From NCBI GenBank assembly GCA_022749755.1, contig CM040444.1, positions 19,331,326-19,395,325 of the forward strand: DNA of 64,000 nt, given 5' to 3'. The translations under genes and the position numbers were made by a program. Position 1 is the stretch's first letter. Each line of letters starts with the position of its first letter. Under the pieces are notes generated by a model. The model was not told the origin of the DNA. It did not search any database and saw only the letters and a program-made list of their open reading frames with translations. Positions 21,781 to 32,969 of this stretch are shown in pieces. The DNA is from Azadirachta indica (lineage: Eukaryota > Streptophyta > Magnoliopsida > Sapindales > Meliaceae).

Positions 21781-22740
21781 TGTAAGACAGTAGCCCGTGA
21801 TCCAAGAGGCGTCATTCTTCTTCTAAGCCCGAAGTAAAGAGGCAACATGTTTTCCCTTCTCAACAACCAACGCTTGCTCAACTTCCATCCTTGCTACCTC
21901 AGTGACAGTTGCAAAGTGGTGAGCCTATTTCTTCTCAGCTCGCATCATGGCAGCCTTAGAAATGGCATTTGCAGCAGGCACTTTATACCTCTCCACCTCA
22001 GTATTCAAGCGAGCCAGTTCCTCGTCCTTCTCCTGTATATCCTGAGTAAAAATTACGATCAAGTATTGATACTGTAGACTAGTGTTCACAGCATCCACAA
22101 CTTCATTGTGCTACAAGTTAACACAAGTGACGAGCTAAAAGGAAAATTAAGTTAGAAAGTGTATTTATTGCAAAGGGTAAGAAGTGACTTTAGTTGTCAC
22201 CACCAAAAAGGCCTATTCTATACTAACCTAAAGTGATTCAAATAGTCTCTGCATCTCATGTTGATATTTATCTGCTGAGATGGTACTAACAACTATCCCT
22301 ACCACCTCGACAACATCAATAAGAATAGAGATTGCAAGCTAATTTGGATTGCCAGATGGATAGGAATCTTGGAATGTTAACGAAGTCCCTTCCACAAGAA
22401 CGTGAATCCTCGTTACTAAGGTAGGTGGTAGTAAGGCCTCGATATCTGAGATCATTGGGTGTGACGACAGTTGTTGAGAAACTCGTTCCTATTTTTTCTT
22501 TGCCCAACTACTAAATAGGGTGATCGTCTCCTCATTGTCATCCTCGGGCTACGACAATTTTCTCTTTGCTTTTCCCCTAGCCTTCTCTTGCCAATAAAGT
22601 TCTTTTATTCTTTATTTATACTATAATAAGATAAATTAGAGGGCAAAATGGTTGGGATAACACCTTGTAATAAGCTAATTGATACCTATCAAGAACTAAT
22701 AACTTGCGCGTTTCTTGGGGCGACATTTGGGAATGGATTC
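21780..22740 (-). pseudogene. Antisense coiled-coil ORF of the LTR element
   Basis: The reverse strand at 22080-21840 reads IQEKDEELARLNTEVERYK, then AANAISKAAMMRAEKK, one stop, and EVARMEVEQALVVEKGKHVA, a long heptad-rich helix. Upstream (22507-22316) comes an open frame with TPNDLRYRGLTTTYLSNEDS. The direction is opposite to the LTR element. Tat-lineage retrotransposons are known for an additional antisense ORF near the 3' LTR. Its function is unknown, and this copy is broken by at least one stop. Confidence 0.55.
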
Positions 22741-23137
22741 ATCACCAATATTTAAACGTTTTGCCTTGCATATCGAGGTGAAGGCGACATTTGTAAAAGT
22801 AAATGTTGAAATTGGAAACTTTTTGCATACCTTGCCGAAATGGAAATGATGCCTCAGGAGAGATATGAAGCGCATGAACCATGATCAGCCACATAGTGCA
22901 TGATAATTGAATGGATGCAACAAGCAATTCTATCAGAGTCCAACAGCCACCAAGAACAGTGCAACATTTCATAGCATACAAGATCCTAACCATTGTAGTA
23001 ATTATAAGGTATTAAATGCTCATGAAAAGGAGCTATCAATACAGAAGAAAATCTCAGCATCTAAGTGTCGCAACAAGCAAAACTATAGTTTTCATGCCTG
23101 TCAATTCTCCCAGGCCTAAAAACTAAAGGGCTTATAT
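22741..23137. other. 3' untranslated part of the LTR element
   Basis: No gene is visible between the antisense ORF and the 3' LTR. A weak purine tract (AAAACTAAAGGGC, about 23118-23131) sits just before the LTR and may be the worn polypurine tract. Confidence 0.4.
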
Positions 23138-24154
23138 TGGATTACCGTTCTTCAATGTCCATGTAGGATCCATTGATGTTGACACATTGGCAATTATCTT
23201 TACTAAAAAGCTCAAGTAACTCGTTGCATACGTAAAATGGCCAATCATCCTCGGTACCATTGGGAGAGTCACTTGCCACGATAACATGGAGAGAGTCATC
23301 ACGGATGCTTCGCCCAAACTCGGATGATAAGAATGGCTTGGGCTGCAAGGTAGGTCCTAATGCGCTGCAGAAATGTGTAGCAATCCTGAAAATAGCAAGA
23401 TTGGAACCCGCAACTAAAATGCCATGATTATAACCTAATGATTCAAGTCCTAACATATAAAATTGTAAAGTAAGCCAATAATGAAGTGCCATTATTAAGA
23501 AAAAAGAAGCGCTAGTAAGGGAAAGTCCATTTCCACAAGGAAAATAGTAAGAACACATAGGAAGAAAAGGTCAAGTGATGTCTGAATTTGGCTATAATGG
23601 GTATAGCGGTCATGTGATGAAGATCTTTTTCGAAAGGAAGCTTATAATTTTCGTCACCTATATAAACCACAAATCTTCCCCATCCAAGGGGTTGGATTCT
23701 TTTACTAGCTTAAATGCCACTCTCTATTTCTCTTATTTTCTTCACAATTGCACTCAAACAATTATTGTTGTTATTGTTGTTAATCTTTAAAGATTAGTTC
23801 TCTACTATATCTTGTTCTAACTGGAGCGTCAAAGGGGGTCTATCAGTAACACTACCGGCGCTACTGACATGCTTTGGTTGTGCAAGTATTTGCTGCCACA
23901 ACGAAATAATGAAGAAAATGAGCCACCTCAATATAAGATGTTTCTACCCTCGTGGGAGAATTGTCTCACTTCGACGAAACAACTACCTCGGTATACGCAG
24001 AATTTAGCTTGGCAAAAAAACAAGATATCTCCATGATGAAGTTATCAAATATCATGATTGCGCTTCCCATACAGTTCACAAATTTTGAATGTTAACTTGG
24101 ATCTTCCTCCTTGTTGAGCCTACGTGGCAATGAGAGAGAATTTTGGCATCAACA
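23138..24154 (+). repeat. 3' LTR
   Basis: It matches the 5' LTR at 18464-19503 and ends GGCATCAACA. It is followed by ATAAATATATAT, similar to the TA-rich sequence left of the 5' LTR (ATATA against ATAAA), so the target duplication is uncertain. Confidence 0.8.
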
Positions 24155-24177
24155 ATAAATATATATATATATATATA

Positions 24178-25401
24178 TGCTCAAGATGGACCCGAAAAGT
24201 GCTCCACGACCAGACGGTTTTTTAGGGGCCTTTCTTTCACCCTTGTTGGGATATCATTGGTCGTGATGTAGTTGCTAGAGTTCAATTAATTTTTCGGGAT
24301 AGTTATCTTCTTCCTAATCTTAATTCTAGTTTCTTAATTCTTCCCAAGTCTTCCGGAGCTAATCAGTTGTCTCATTTCAGGACTATTGCTCTTGCAAATT
24401 TTTTCTTCAAAATTACTACGATGGTCATGGCTACTAGGTTAGGTTCTATTATGGACAAGATTATCTTCCCGCAACAGGTGGTTTTCATCTGAGGTCGGAA
24501 TATTCAGGATTGCATTTCTTTGGTATCTGAAGGCGTAAACATGTTAGATTAGAAATCTTTTGGGGGCAATATTGGCATGAAACTTGATGTTGCAAAAGTT
24601 TTTGACACCTTAAACTGCAATATTTTGCTTCAGGTGTTGGATAGTTTTGATTTTCAGAAGACTTTTATCCATTGGGTGGCTCTCATCTCAGCTTCGGCGA
24701 AGCTTTCAATTCTCCTGAATGGTGTTTCCGTGGCATTTTTTGCTGTGGACGTGGAGTCAGGGATGGGGGACCCCCTTTCTCTTCTTGATTTTGCACTCCA
24801 GAGAAGTTCTTTCTCGTGGGATTCTTGCGCTCCATTCTTCTGGTAAAGTGAATTCTACCTCTCGTCCAAGACGATGCCCAACACTCATGTCATGTATGCA
24901 TATGATGTGTTCATTTTCTGTTATGGATATTTGCCTTCTTTGACTAGTTTAACTCAACTCTTTGATGACTATGGGTCTGCCTCTGGCCCATTTGTTAATC
25001 ATGCTAAGAGTAGTTTTTTTCTCGGAAAATATGCCTTAGCTCGGAAAGGGAGCATTAAGAATGCTTTAGGCTTTTCGGAGGGCTCACTGCCTTTCATTTA
25101 TCTGGGAGTCCCTGTTTTTAAAGCTTGTCTTCGTCGCCGTCATCTTCTGGCTTTGGCGGATAGGGTGCGTGCTTGTTTTTCTAGTCGACAAGGTAAAATT
25201 TTGTCGATGGCTGCTAGAGTGGAGCTTGTTCGCTCTGTCTTTCAATGCCCTCTTATGCACAGGTTTGGGGCCTATCTTTGGCCTCGTTCTCTTTGTCCTA
25301 CATTCAGAAAAGTGCTCGTAATTTTGTTCTTCCGAGGATCAAGAATGGAAAATGGATCTTCATTGCGACTCTTTTTGTCGGTAGGATTCTCCTCCTCCTG
25401 A
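24178..25401 (+). pseudogene. LINE (non-LTR) reverse transcriptase fragment
   Basis: The fragment begins with DPKSAPRPDGF and shows the L1-type blocks in order: GRNIQDCISLVSEGVN, KLDVAKVFDTL (motif A), SGMGDPLSLL (motif B), AYDVFIFC (motif C), NHAKSSFFLG and FIYLGVPVF. Motif C is the usual Y-A-D-D box, here Y-A-Y-D, so the catalytic pair is damaged. Stops at about 24491 and 24549 and a frameshift around 24846-24874 break the frame. The 5' ORF1 and endonuclease and the RNase H end are absent. It inserted or was left next to the LTR element between cupin units 1 and 2. Confidence 0.9.
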
Positions 25402-25640
25402 GATTGGTTCACAATTGTCATTGAATTCTAGTGGCATTCCAACTTATCGGTTCTGTTGATCTCTTTTTTCTGCTCTGGTTAATTGGTTGAGTTACTGGAG
25501 CTGTTGCTGGAGATGCTGCTGGAGTTATTTTTCATGCTGCTCCATCTGTTTTTCTCTCTGCTGCATTTTCTTTTCTGCATGCATTTGCTGCAGTTTATGC
25601 TTCTCCTAGAATGTTACCCGTTTGTGCTGAAGTTGCAGTA
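25402..25640. other. Short unassigned stretch after the LINE fragment
   Basis: It contains repeated CTGCTGGAG / CTGCTCC / CTGCATT wording but no reading frame or known element that I recognise. It ends where duplication unit 2 begins. Confidence 0.4.
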
Positions 25641-26457
25641 GATGGATTTGTATAAGAAACCGTATAAAATTAATGGGTTATTGATTCTTGTCATATGTGT
25701 TTGTATGCGTGTGTATGTGTATATTTGGTTCAAATCAAACTATATATATATATATCATTCAAAACAAAGTATTTTCTAGAAGAGAAAATTTAAAAATTGG
25801 GAACACCTAATCTTGCATTTTGGTGGTCATCTTCCGTTTTAACAATAATTCCACCAACCGTTGCCATCCCTAAATCTCCAACGCTACATTACATTTTGCT
25901 TGATTGCATTGTAAGAAAAAGCTAACAAATTAATTTTAAAAGAATTAACAGATATTACTCATAAACAAAACACTATAACATGGCACTTTCCAACAAAAAG
26001 GATAACACAATCCCGTAGCGTCCTAACTCGATTGAAGTTGATGCAAATAATATTGACTTTTAATTATTTTCAAAAAGAAAATATTGACTTTTAATTTTAC
26101 TTTTATAAAATCTTTTCAATGTGTTACGTGATTGAATTGCTCAATTACACGTGGCAAAATTTAAGATGACTTGAGTTGATAGCAGCAACTTACTATAGTG
26201 GGAAACGGAAACCAAGTACAGTTATTCTTTGAGATTTTGTGTTAAAATTTTGATAGGACACACGGAATTATAACCAGTGGACAAGCAATTAATTTGTCTT
26301 GTTCTATTTAAAAGCCATATTATTATTAGTTTTGTGATATATCTTGTAAAAATATCAATAAATGTATATATTCTTATACTAAAAAATTGCAAGACGTCTT
26401 ATGAAAAGTCAAAGAAGTTTTGTCTAATAATTTACTTAATAGGATTTGGGTTAACTT

Positions 26458-26673
26458 CAGTGGCGGGACGGTTATAGGGTCTTTAAATTTTTTATAATAA
26501 GATTTATTTTTTAAATTTATATAAAATTTGATTACTATATTTTAAAAATTTTTTCAATTTATTCTATAATTTTTTATTATTTTTAAAATTTTGTCCGATT
26601 AATTTTATCTCTTAACTATTTTGGCCTCTCAAAAATTTTGACACCCAGTTATTTAGTTTTGACTCTGCCCCTG
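26458..26673. mobile_element. hAT-like MITE with 8-bp target duplication
   Basis: The 216-bp element starts CAGTGGCGGGAC and ends GACTCTGCCCCTG, so the ends are inverted copies (CAGTGGCGG / CAGGGGCAG). It is flanked by GTTAACTT and GATAACTT, an 8-bp target duplication with one mismatch, as for hAT elements. Units 0 and 1 have the corresponding empty site (GGATAACATGGAATG at about 10971 and GGGATAAATTAGAATT at about 13397). It inserted into unit 2 after the duplication. Confidence 0.8.
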
Positions 26674-28180
26674 GATAACTTAGAATGAATCGTAAATGAA
26701 TCGTAAATTCAAAGAAACAATTTGAACTCTGTAGGTTGCGCAAATTAATATAACATTAAGTGATAATTAAATAAATTAACACATTTTTTATATGTACCCT
26801 AATTTCCTTACTGTATATATATAGCTAAACTCTGTATTTTCAACAATGAAATCATTGATTTTTTTCTAATTACTGATATAGAAATTAAGAGTCTATTAGA
26901 GATCTAGATACATACTATATGTAATTTTATATTTTTAATTGACCATTATCAATCATTATCAATATTTTATTATGTTATCGATCATCATCAATTTTGTATT
27001 TACGAACAGTTGAAGAGTTGAGAGAAGCATGACTCTAACTCTAAAAGCGACTCCCATAATATTTTAACACAAAAGTATTTTTTGCATGTGAGTATTATTA
27101 TTTGTGTACTAGCTTAGCCATGTACGGAAAAATAAATATAACATGTCAAAAATACTTAAATGCTACATCTAAATTCTTGAAGAGACTATAATATATATTA
27201 TAGTAGTAATGACCCACGTAATTAAATTAATTATTTGTCAAATTAGTTAATTAAGTTAGCTAATTATAGTTTTTTTAACTTTAAGTATACATTGATAGAA
27301 TGTGCAATTAAGGGGTCGTTAAATACTATTTTTTTGAAGGTATTTTCGTGAAAAACAACTTCTCATAAACTGGTCCTTTCCTTGCCTATAAAGCACGAAA
27401 TATTTGTGTTCCATCAACGAACAATTAAAATACTTCATAGAACTGAAGAGAGACTAAAGGAGAACAATCAATTTATTCTTCCATCAACTACTATAACAAA
27501 TTTTCTCTTATTCTTAACTACCATTTTTTCGCTTACAATTTTATAAACCACATTGACTACATAATCTTTATCTCTCTCTTCAAGTACAAAATGTGTAAGA
27601 TATTGATTCTGATTTGGATAATGTAGGCCCACATCAACCAATAAACCAACTAGAATTTAAATAAAAAGATGCATTTGTCCATTTACGACTAACCAAAAAA
27701 GTAGCTCGCTGACTTTTATGCTGTCGTATGGAGTCAAAATATAATTAGCTCAAATGAGAGAATTGTTGGTGTCGTTGCTGCCCAACCATGAGACGCAACG
27801 TAATGTTGACCCAGTCTGGAAGCAGCATAAGCACAAGAAGAAAAACGGAAGGTTGGGGAAGGAAGAAAAATCAAAGTTGATTTTGGGTTTGTATTGGGCG
27901 GAAGAAAATCCAAGACCTGGAAACTGAGATAAAAACAATTAATTGGTCATATCCCATAGGAAATTGATACTATACAATAATCATATGATCTTGTACAGGC
28001 GTCGGTTTAGTAGGCAAGGAGAAATTTCAGCACAAAGTACTTGTATACGTAAATTTTATTATTTGTGGATGTAAATAGTTTAGCCATTAAAACATGAAAA
28101 AAAAAGAATCGAAAGCATGTGAAAAGGCTTATTTACACTCGTAGATTCTCCAGTACAATCATCTTCTTCATTTTCCCCGC

Positions 28181-28189
28181 TATAAATAG
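28181..28189 (+). promoter_or_regulatory. TATA box of cupin copy 2
   Basis: TATAAATAG in the same context as at 16060, with TTCTTCATTTTCCCC before it. The leader and its intron (28301-28468) follow as in copy 1. Confidence 0.75.
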
Positions 28190-28472
28190 AAGTGAAGTTG
28201 TCTTGCATGTAGCATAAAATCAATTTGCTTTAATTTGTTCAAAGTAGAATTTATACCAATTACGAGTTTATTCCTTCACGTACGTTTATTCTTCATAAAG
28301 GTATGCTGTTTATGTCTAGCTTCAAATTGATTATCTTCAGTGTTCAAAGACGTAGGTTATTTACCTATCAAATTGTGCTTCTTTCTTCTCCTTTAAGTGA
28401 TTTTTAGTATAGAAGAGAAGCTACTCTTATTTTCTGGTAGGCTTAAAATATTTCTTTTTCTTTCACAGAGTG

Positions 28473-29767
28473 ATGCCTGGAGAAAGTGAAATGAAGCAAT
28501 CGATGGAAATGGAGCTAACCCCAAAGTTTGCCAACAAGAAGATCTTTGAGGGAGAAGGTGGATCATATCACAGTTGGTCTAGTACTGAATTTCCTTTGCT
28601 TGCTGAGGCCAAAGTTGGTGCTGGTATTCTTATTCTCAACCCTGGAGGATTTGCTCTTCCTCACTATGCTGATTCCTCTAAAATTGGCTATGTTCTTCAA
28701 GGTATGGACATAATCAGTGCTAACTATCTATAATCTTAATTATGTTATGTGTACCTAATCTTTATATATTACAGGCGAAAATGGAGTAACTGGAATGGTA
28801 CTATCCAATGACAGAAAACATCCAGATAAGGAAATAGTTTTAGGGCTTCGGACTGCAGATGTGATTCCAGTACCCCTCGGGTCAGTCTCATGGTGGTACA
28901 ATCACGGAAAATCAGATCTTGTCATTGTATTCATTGGCGAAACTTCCAAGGCCCACGTTCCCGGAGAATTTACTTACTTCTTGCTAACAGAGCTCTAGGC
29001 ATCTTCGGAAGTTTCTCCTCCGAATTTACAAGCAGAGCTTTTAATATGAACCAAAAAGAAGCAGATATTTTAACCAAAAGCCAAAAAAGTGGCTTGATCA
29101 TCAAGCTAGGTGAAGAAGAAAGGAAAAGCATACTATTTCCTAAGGAAGACAATAATTGCAACTCATGGGTCAAAAATGTTGCTAATCTCTCGGCTGATTT
29201 CTGCTTCGAAAAGGCCGGCGTACTTACTTCCTTCACGGGGAGCAATTTCCCTTTCCTTGAAGAAGTTGGACTAAGTTGCAAGATTTTGAAACTTGAAGCT
29301 AATGCCATGCTTTCACCTACATACAATTCTGATTCGTCAGTTCAGGTATTTTATGTTGTAAAGGGAAGTGGGAAAGTGGAAATTGTAGGCCTAAATGGTA
29401 AGCTTGCGTTGGATACCAAAATAGAAAGCGGTCAGCTTGTTATTGTGCCAAAATTTTTTGTGGTCGCCATAATTGCCTGCGATCAAGGAATGGAGTGCTT
29501 CTCTGTCACAACATCTACACAGTAAGCAATGACTTTAAGTTTCTACTCTTGATTTAAGTCGGTTTCTTAATTAATTTGTCAAATAACAAAGGATTTCAAT
29601 GTCTCTTTTACAGGCCTTCTGTTGGAGAATTAGCTAGTAAACAATCGGCATTGAATGTCTGTTCAACCTCGGCTGTACAACTTTCTCTTAATGTGGATGA
29701 AGAGTTTCTCAAGTCTTTCAAGCAGAAAATAGCCAAGAGCGAAGTTCTCATCCCTCCAATGGGTTGA
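28473..29767 (+). pseudogene. Bicupin copy 2, broken by a 1-bp deletion
   Basis: The exons 28473-28701, 28775-29521 and 29614-29767 match copy 1 exon for exon with conserved splice sites and more than 90% identity by eye. Exon 2 is 747 instead of 748 bases. Copy 1 reads CTAACAGGAGCTCTAGGC and copy 2 reads CTAACAGAGCTCTAGGC, a single G lost near 28990. This brings a TAG into frame at 28996-28998, shortly after FTYFLL, so only the first cupin domain would be made. The frame downstream is otherwise open to the end of exon 2 and across exon 3. This suggests a recent loss, an allele difference, or an assembly error. Promoter and polyA signal are kept, so a transcript is possible. Confidence 0.85.
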
Positions 29768-29848
29768 AAAGATTATGTCAATTCAAAACTGCTGGGTTTC
29801 TTAATTAATTATGTACCAAATGTCATGTATTAATATCTTGATTTAATG

Positions 29849-29854
29849 AATAAA
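29849..29854 (+). terminator. Polyadenylation signal of cupin copy 2
   Basis: AATAAA in TTTAATGAATAAAACGATCAG, 82 bases after the stop, as in copy 1. Confidence 0.65.
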
Positions 29855-29880
29855 ACGATCAGCTTTGGTTTTTAAAATAT

Positions 29881-30100
29881 AAAAATAAAAATATATAAAA
29901 TTTGGACTCATAAAAAGAGTTTATAGTTTGCAAATCTGTGCGGTTTCTTGAACCTATAAAATTTCAATCAAACTCAATCGATATGTACGTAACCCAAATT
30001 TTAAGAGTTAGCAGGCTTTTGACCATCATATGCCGTGTTGTAACTTGCTGGGCGAGAATTAAATGCATGGTAACAGGTACATTTATTAGTAATTAACCAA
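29881..30100. other. Intergenic stretch before unit 3
   Basis: No gene or repeat was recognised. Confidence 0.4.
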
Positions 30101-30900
30101 AGAATCCTTGAGATTTTGTGTTCGCTGATAGGCCACACGGAATTATTACTAATGGACAAGCAATTAATATCAATAAATTTATTCCAATCCTATACTAAAA
30201 TAATTGCAAGACGTGTAATAAGATGTCAAAGAAGTTATGTCTAACAAGTTAATTATAGGATTGGGGACGCCTTGGAATGAAACGTGACTCCAACGAATTC
30301 TTTTGTATATTGTAAAATAATATATATATATATTATAATATATTATTTTTAAAATAAAAATATATATGTTGAATAATATTTAATTAAATAAAATTTATAA
30401 TTCATAATATTTTTATACTATAAAATAATTTAGTTTATATTTTCAATATAATTATTGCATATAAATAATAAATTTTAGTTAGTATTCAGCATTAAAAAAA
30501 GAAAATAGAGAAAATAAGTAGAGATGGGAAACATTTTTCACATGCAAATTCTCTATTTTAACTCTATTAAATTTATTGAAAAATAAGGTAAAAAATAAGA
30601 ATTAAAATAAAAACGGGGTAGAGAACAAAAAAAGCATCCACATCTCTACCCTTATCCGGTCTCATTATCATCCTTACAATGAAACAGTTTAAATATTGTA
30701 GGTGGTGTAATAATTAATATGACATTAAGTGATAATTGAATAAATTAATATTTTTTATATGTACCATAATCTAATTTCCTTGCTATACATACAGCTAAAC
30801 TCTGTATTTTGAATAGTGAAACTATTGATTTTTTTTTTCTAATTACTGATATAGAAATTAAGAGTCTAATATTAGGGATCTAGTAATTTAGACAATTTAT
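30100..30900 (+). repeat. Cupin-locus duplication, unit 3 (upstream part only)
   Basis: It contains the CTTGAGATTTTGTGTT and GGCCACACGGAATTATTACTA blocks (about 30105-30160), GTCAAAGAAGTTATGTCTAA (30225), the AAACAGTTTAAATATTGTAGG block (about 30683) and TGATATAGAAATTAAGAGTC (about 30847). The order matches units 0-2. An AT-rich insertion at about 30300-30660 separates the parts. There is no gene after it. Confidence 0.75.
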
Positions 30901-32512
30901 GCTCTATATATAATAATGAACAAAATAGATATTAGTCTAGTGATGTTCGTTATATTAGTATTACAACTATCGTTCTAAAATTATGATGATGCAGATTTAT
31001 GATATATAACCCAGTGGATTCAATTAATTAAAAAAAAAAGTACTGCATTGGTTTCTTAATTAATATATTTTTCAGTATGTTTGTGATGAATATTTCTGTT
31101 TGAAATAAAATGCATATATTAGAAGAATCCTCTAATAGATGAGTTTTTGTTGAATAAACATATTATTATGACTGGTAGTTAATAAATGACATAATATAAT
31201 AAAGAAATAAAGTTCAATCTCGTATATGCTTTTAAATGTATGTACAAAAAATTTTTATTTACATATATACTATTATATATATAAATTATATTATTTTTAT
31301 TATATTTTCGTAAAAAATTATCAAGCATGTATTAATATAAATAAGAAAAACATAAATACAATCAAGAGGTATATAGAAATATCCCTTATCCAAAGTAAAA
31401 TGCTAATGATAATTTGTGGCAAATCTAAATTATTACTTTGCAATAAAAAAACGAGAATAATAAATTAAGTATGTGAATTAAATTTAGTGTTGAATTAATA
31501 AAATTGATAATTTGCTATGCGTTTATGTTCTTATTAATATATATTTTATAAAAATTGATAATTTAATTTAAATTAAAAAGAATTCTGGTTATCTTTATTT
31601 GGAATAAATATAGAATGTCTATATATTCTTTTATATATACTAATTATATGCTTCATATCTCTTTAACAAAATACAATTAAAATAATATAATTTTAAATTA
31701 TATATATTAAATAAAATATCATTATTTATTTAATGTTATATGTGATCACTATATACTAAAATATTATCGAGAAAGTAAAGAAAAGTTTAGGAGAATTTTA
31801 GAAATTCAATTTATAAAAATTATTTTAACATTTTAAAATTTTCATCTGTAATATATTTTTAAACAGTAAGCATTAAATTGTTGATTATGAGAAAACTATA
31901 TATATATTTTTATTATTTTACTAATATTTTGGGACTACAATTATAATATTCTAATGGGTCAAAGAGTATTTTTTTATTTTCTCAAAATTTATAAAGTATT
32001 TAGTAGATCCCAAAATCCTAGGAGTATCTAACATTTCTCCAAAAGTCAAAGGAGTAAAAAGGAATATCCCATTTTATAAATAATGTTAATTAAAATTCTT
32101 ATTCACTAGTATAAAATTTATAAATATAATAAATGAAACAGTAAGTGTAAAAAAGAATAAAAGAATTCAAAAAGCATGGTGTTTTTTTTTATGAAGAATA
32201 ATATAGTGTAGAAATTATTTACACATATTATCTTTTGCAAATTAATTTGATACAATTATTGGCCATTTTACATTAATTGTTCCAATTTATTAGCTATTTG
32301 CTGACTTGCTTGCATGCTATTTTGTAGGAGATAATTTGTGTATAAAAAGTTTGTTTGTATAATTTTATCTTAAGTAATTAGTATCAAAATGTGGATTAAG
32401 GCTAACAACATTTATAGAATATATCATCACATGGGACATGACCACAATATATTGTTATTTTGAAACATCAAATTTAAAATATATATCACACAAAAATGCA
32501 AAAGTTACATTT
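30901..32512. other. AT-rich intergenic DNA up to the assembly gap
   Basis: No coding signal is visible. An 80-codon frame at 31226-31468 is made of AT-rich low-complexity codons and has no family signature. No sequence similar to cupin exons 2 or 3 is found here, although the inverted copy 3 beyond the gap would need them on this side. Confidence 0.5.
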
Positions 32513-32612
32513 NNNNNNNNNNNNNNNNNNNNNNNNNNNNNNNNNNNNNNNNNNNNNNNNNNNNNNNNNNNNNNNNNNNNNNNNNNNNNNNNNNNNNNNN
32601 NNNNNNNNNNNN
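32513..32612. other. Assembly gap (100 N)
   Basis: Exactly 100 undetermined bases, the conventional size for a gap of unknown length. It falls inside or just after the first intron of the inverted cupin copy, so the real distance is unknown. Confidence 0.98.
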
Positions 32613-32686
32613 GGAATTAATTAGTAAAGACTTGTTGTCAAAAACAGAAAGCAGAAGTAACAAAGAAAACGAAAACAAATAGGTAC

Positions 32687-32882
32687 CTTGAAGAACGTAG
32701 CCAATTTTTGAAGAATCAGCATAGTGGGGAAGAGCAAATCCACCAGGTCTGAGAACAAGAAATCCAGCACCAACTTTGGCTTCAGCAAGCAAAGGAAATT
32801 CAGTAGCAGACCAACTGTGATATGATCCACCTTCTCCTTCAAACAGCTGCTTAGCAAATTTGGGTGAAAAATCCATATCCAT
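32687..32882 (-). pseudogene. Bicupin copy 3, first exon only, at assembly gap
   Basis: The minus strand from 32882 reads MDMDFSPKFAKQLFEGEGGS, then WSATEFPLLAEAKVGAGFL and GGFALPHYADSSKIGYVLQG, ending with a donor G/GTACCT at 32687/32686. The exon is 196 bases and ends in the same codon phase as exon 1 of copies 1 and 2. It lacks their 11 extra N-terminal residues, which fits a start at the internal Met of the family. Copy 3 is inverted relative to copies 1 and 2. Exons 2 and 3 are not seen; they are in the gap, or lost. Whether the gene is functional therefore cannot be judged. Confidence 0.75.
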
Positions 32883-32960
32883 TAATAATTCTTCCTTTTT
32901 AAACAAAACTAGATATGTAACAAAGAAGAATGATTTGAGCCCATTTATCAGATATATATA

Positions 32961-32968
32961 TATTTATA
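32961..32968 (-). promoter_or_regulatory. TATA box candidate of cupin copy 3
   Basis: TATAAATA on the minus strand about 80 bases before the start codon. Its flanks do not match the promoters of copies 1 and 2, and there is no leader intron, so this copy is older or has another origin. Confidence 0.5.
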
Positions 32969-32969
32969 C

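Larger units (their letters stand above)
18464..24154 (+). mobile_element. LTR retrotransposon with minisatellite, lacking pol
   Basis: Two direct repeats of about 1.0 kb (18464-19503 and 23138-24154) flank 3.6 kb without reverse transcriptase or integrase. Both repeats end ...GAGAGAATTnTG...TCAACA and lie next to TA-rich DNA. Directly after the left repeat comes TTTGGCGTCATCTATAG, resembling the primer-binding site of many plant Ty3/gypsy (Tat) elements. The interior holds a worn gag-like stretch, a 50-bp minisatellite and an antisense coiled-coil ORF. It is best read as a large nonautonomous derivative of a Tat-type element. LTRs differ by many substitutions, so the insertion is old. Confidence 0.85.
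25640..29880 (+). repeat. Cupin-locus duplication, unit 2
   Basis: The unit begins with GTATAAGAAACCGTATAAAA and parallels unit 1 through the upstream blocks, leader intron, gene and 3' UTR. It lacks the long-TIR element and the internal module duplication of unit 1, and instead has a 216-bp hAT-like insertion at 26458-26673. Confidence 0.85.

Noticed and set aside
31226..31468. 80-codon plus frame
   Set aside because: It is made of Tyr, Ile, Asn and Lys codons expected from AT-rich DNA. No homology or promoter is seen.
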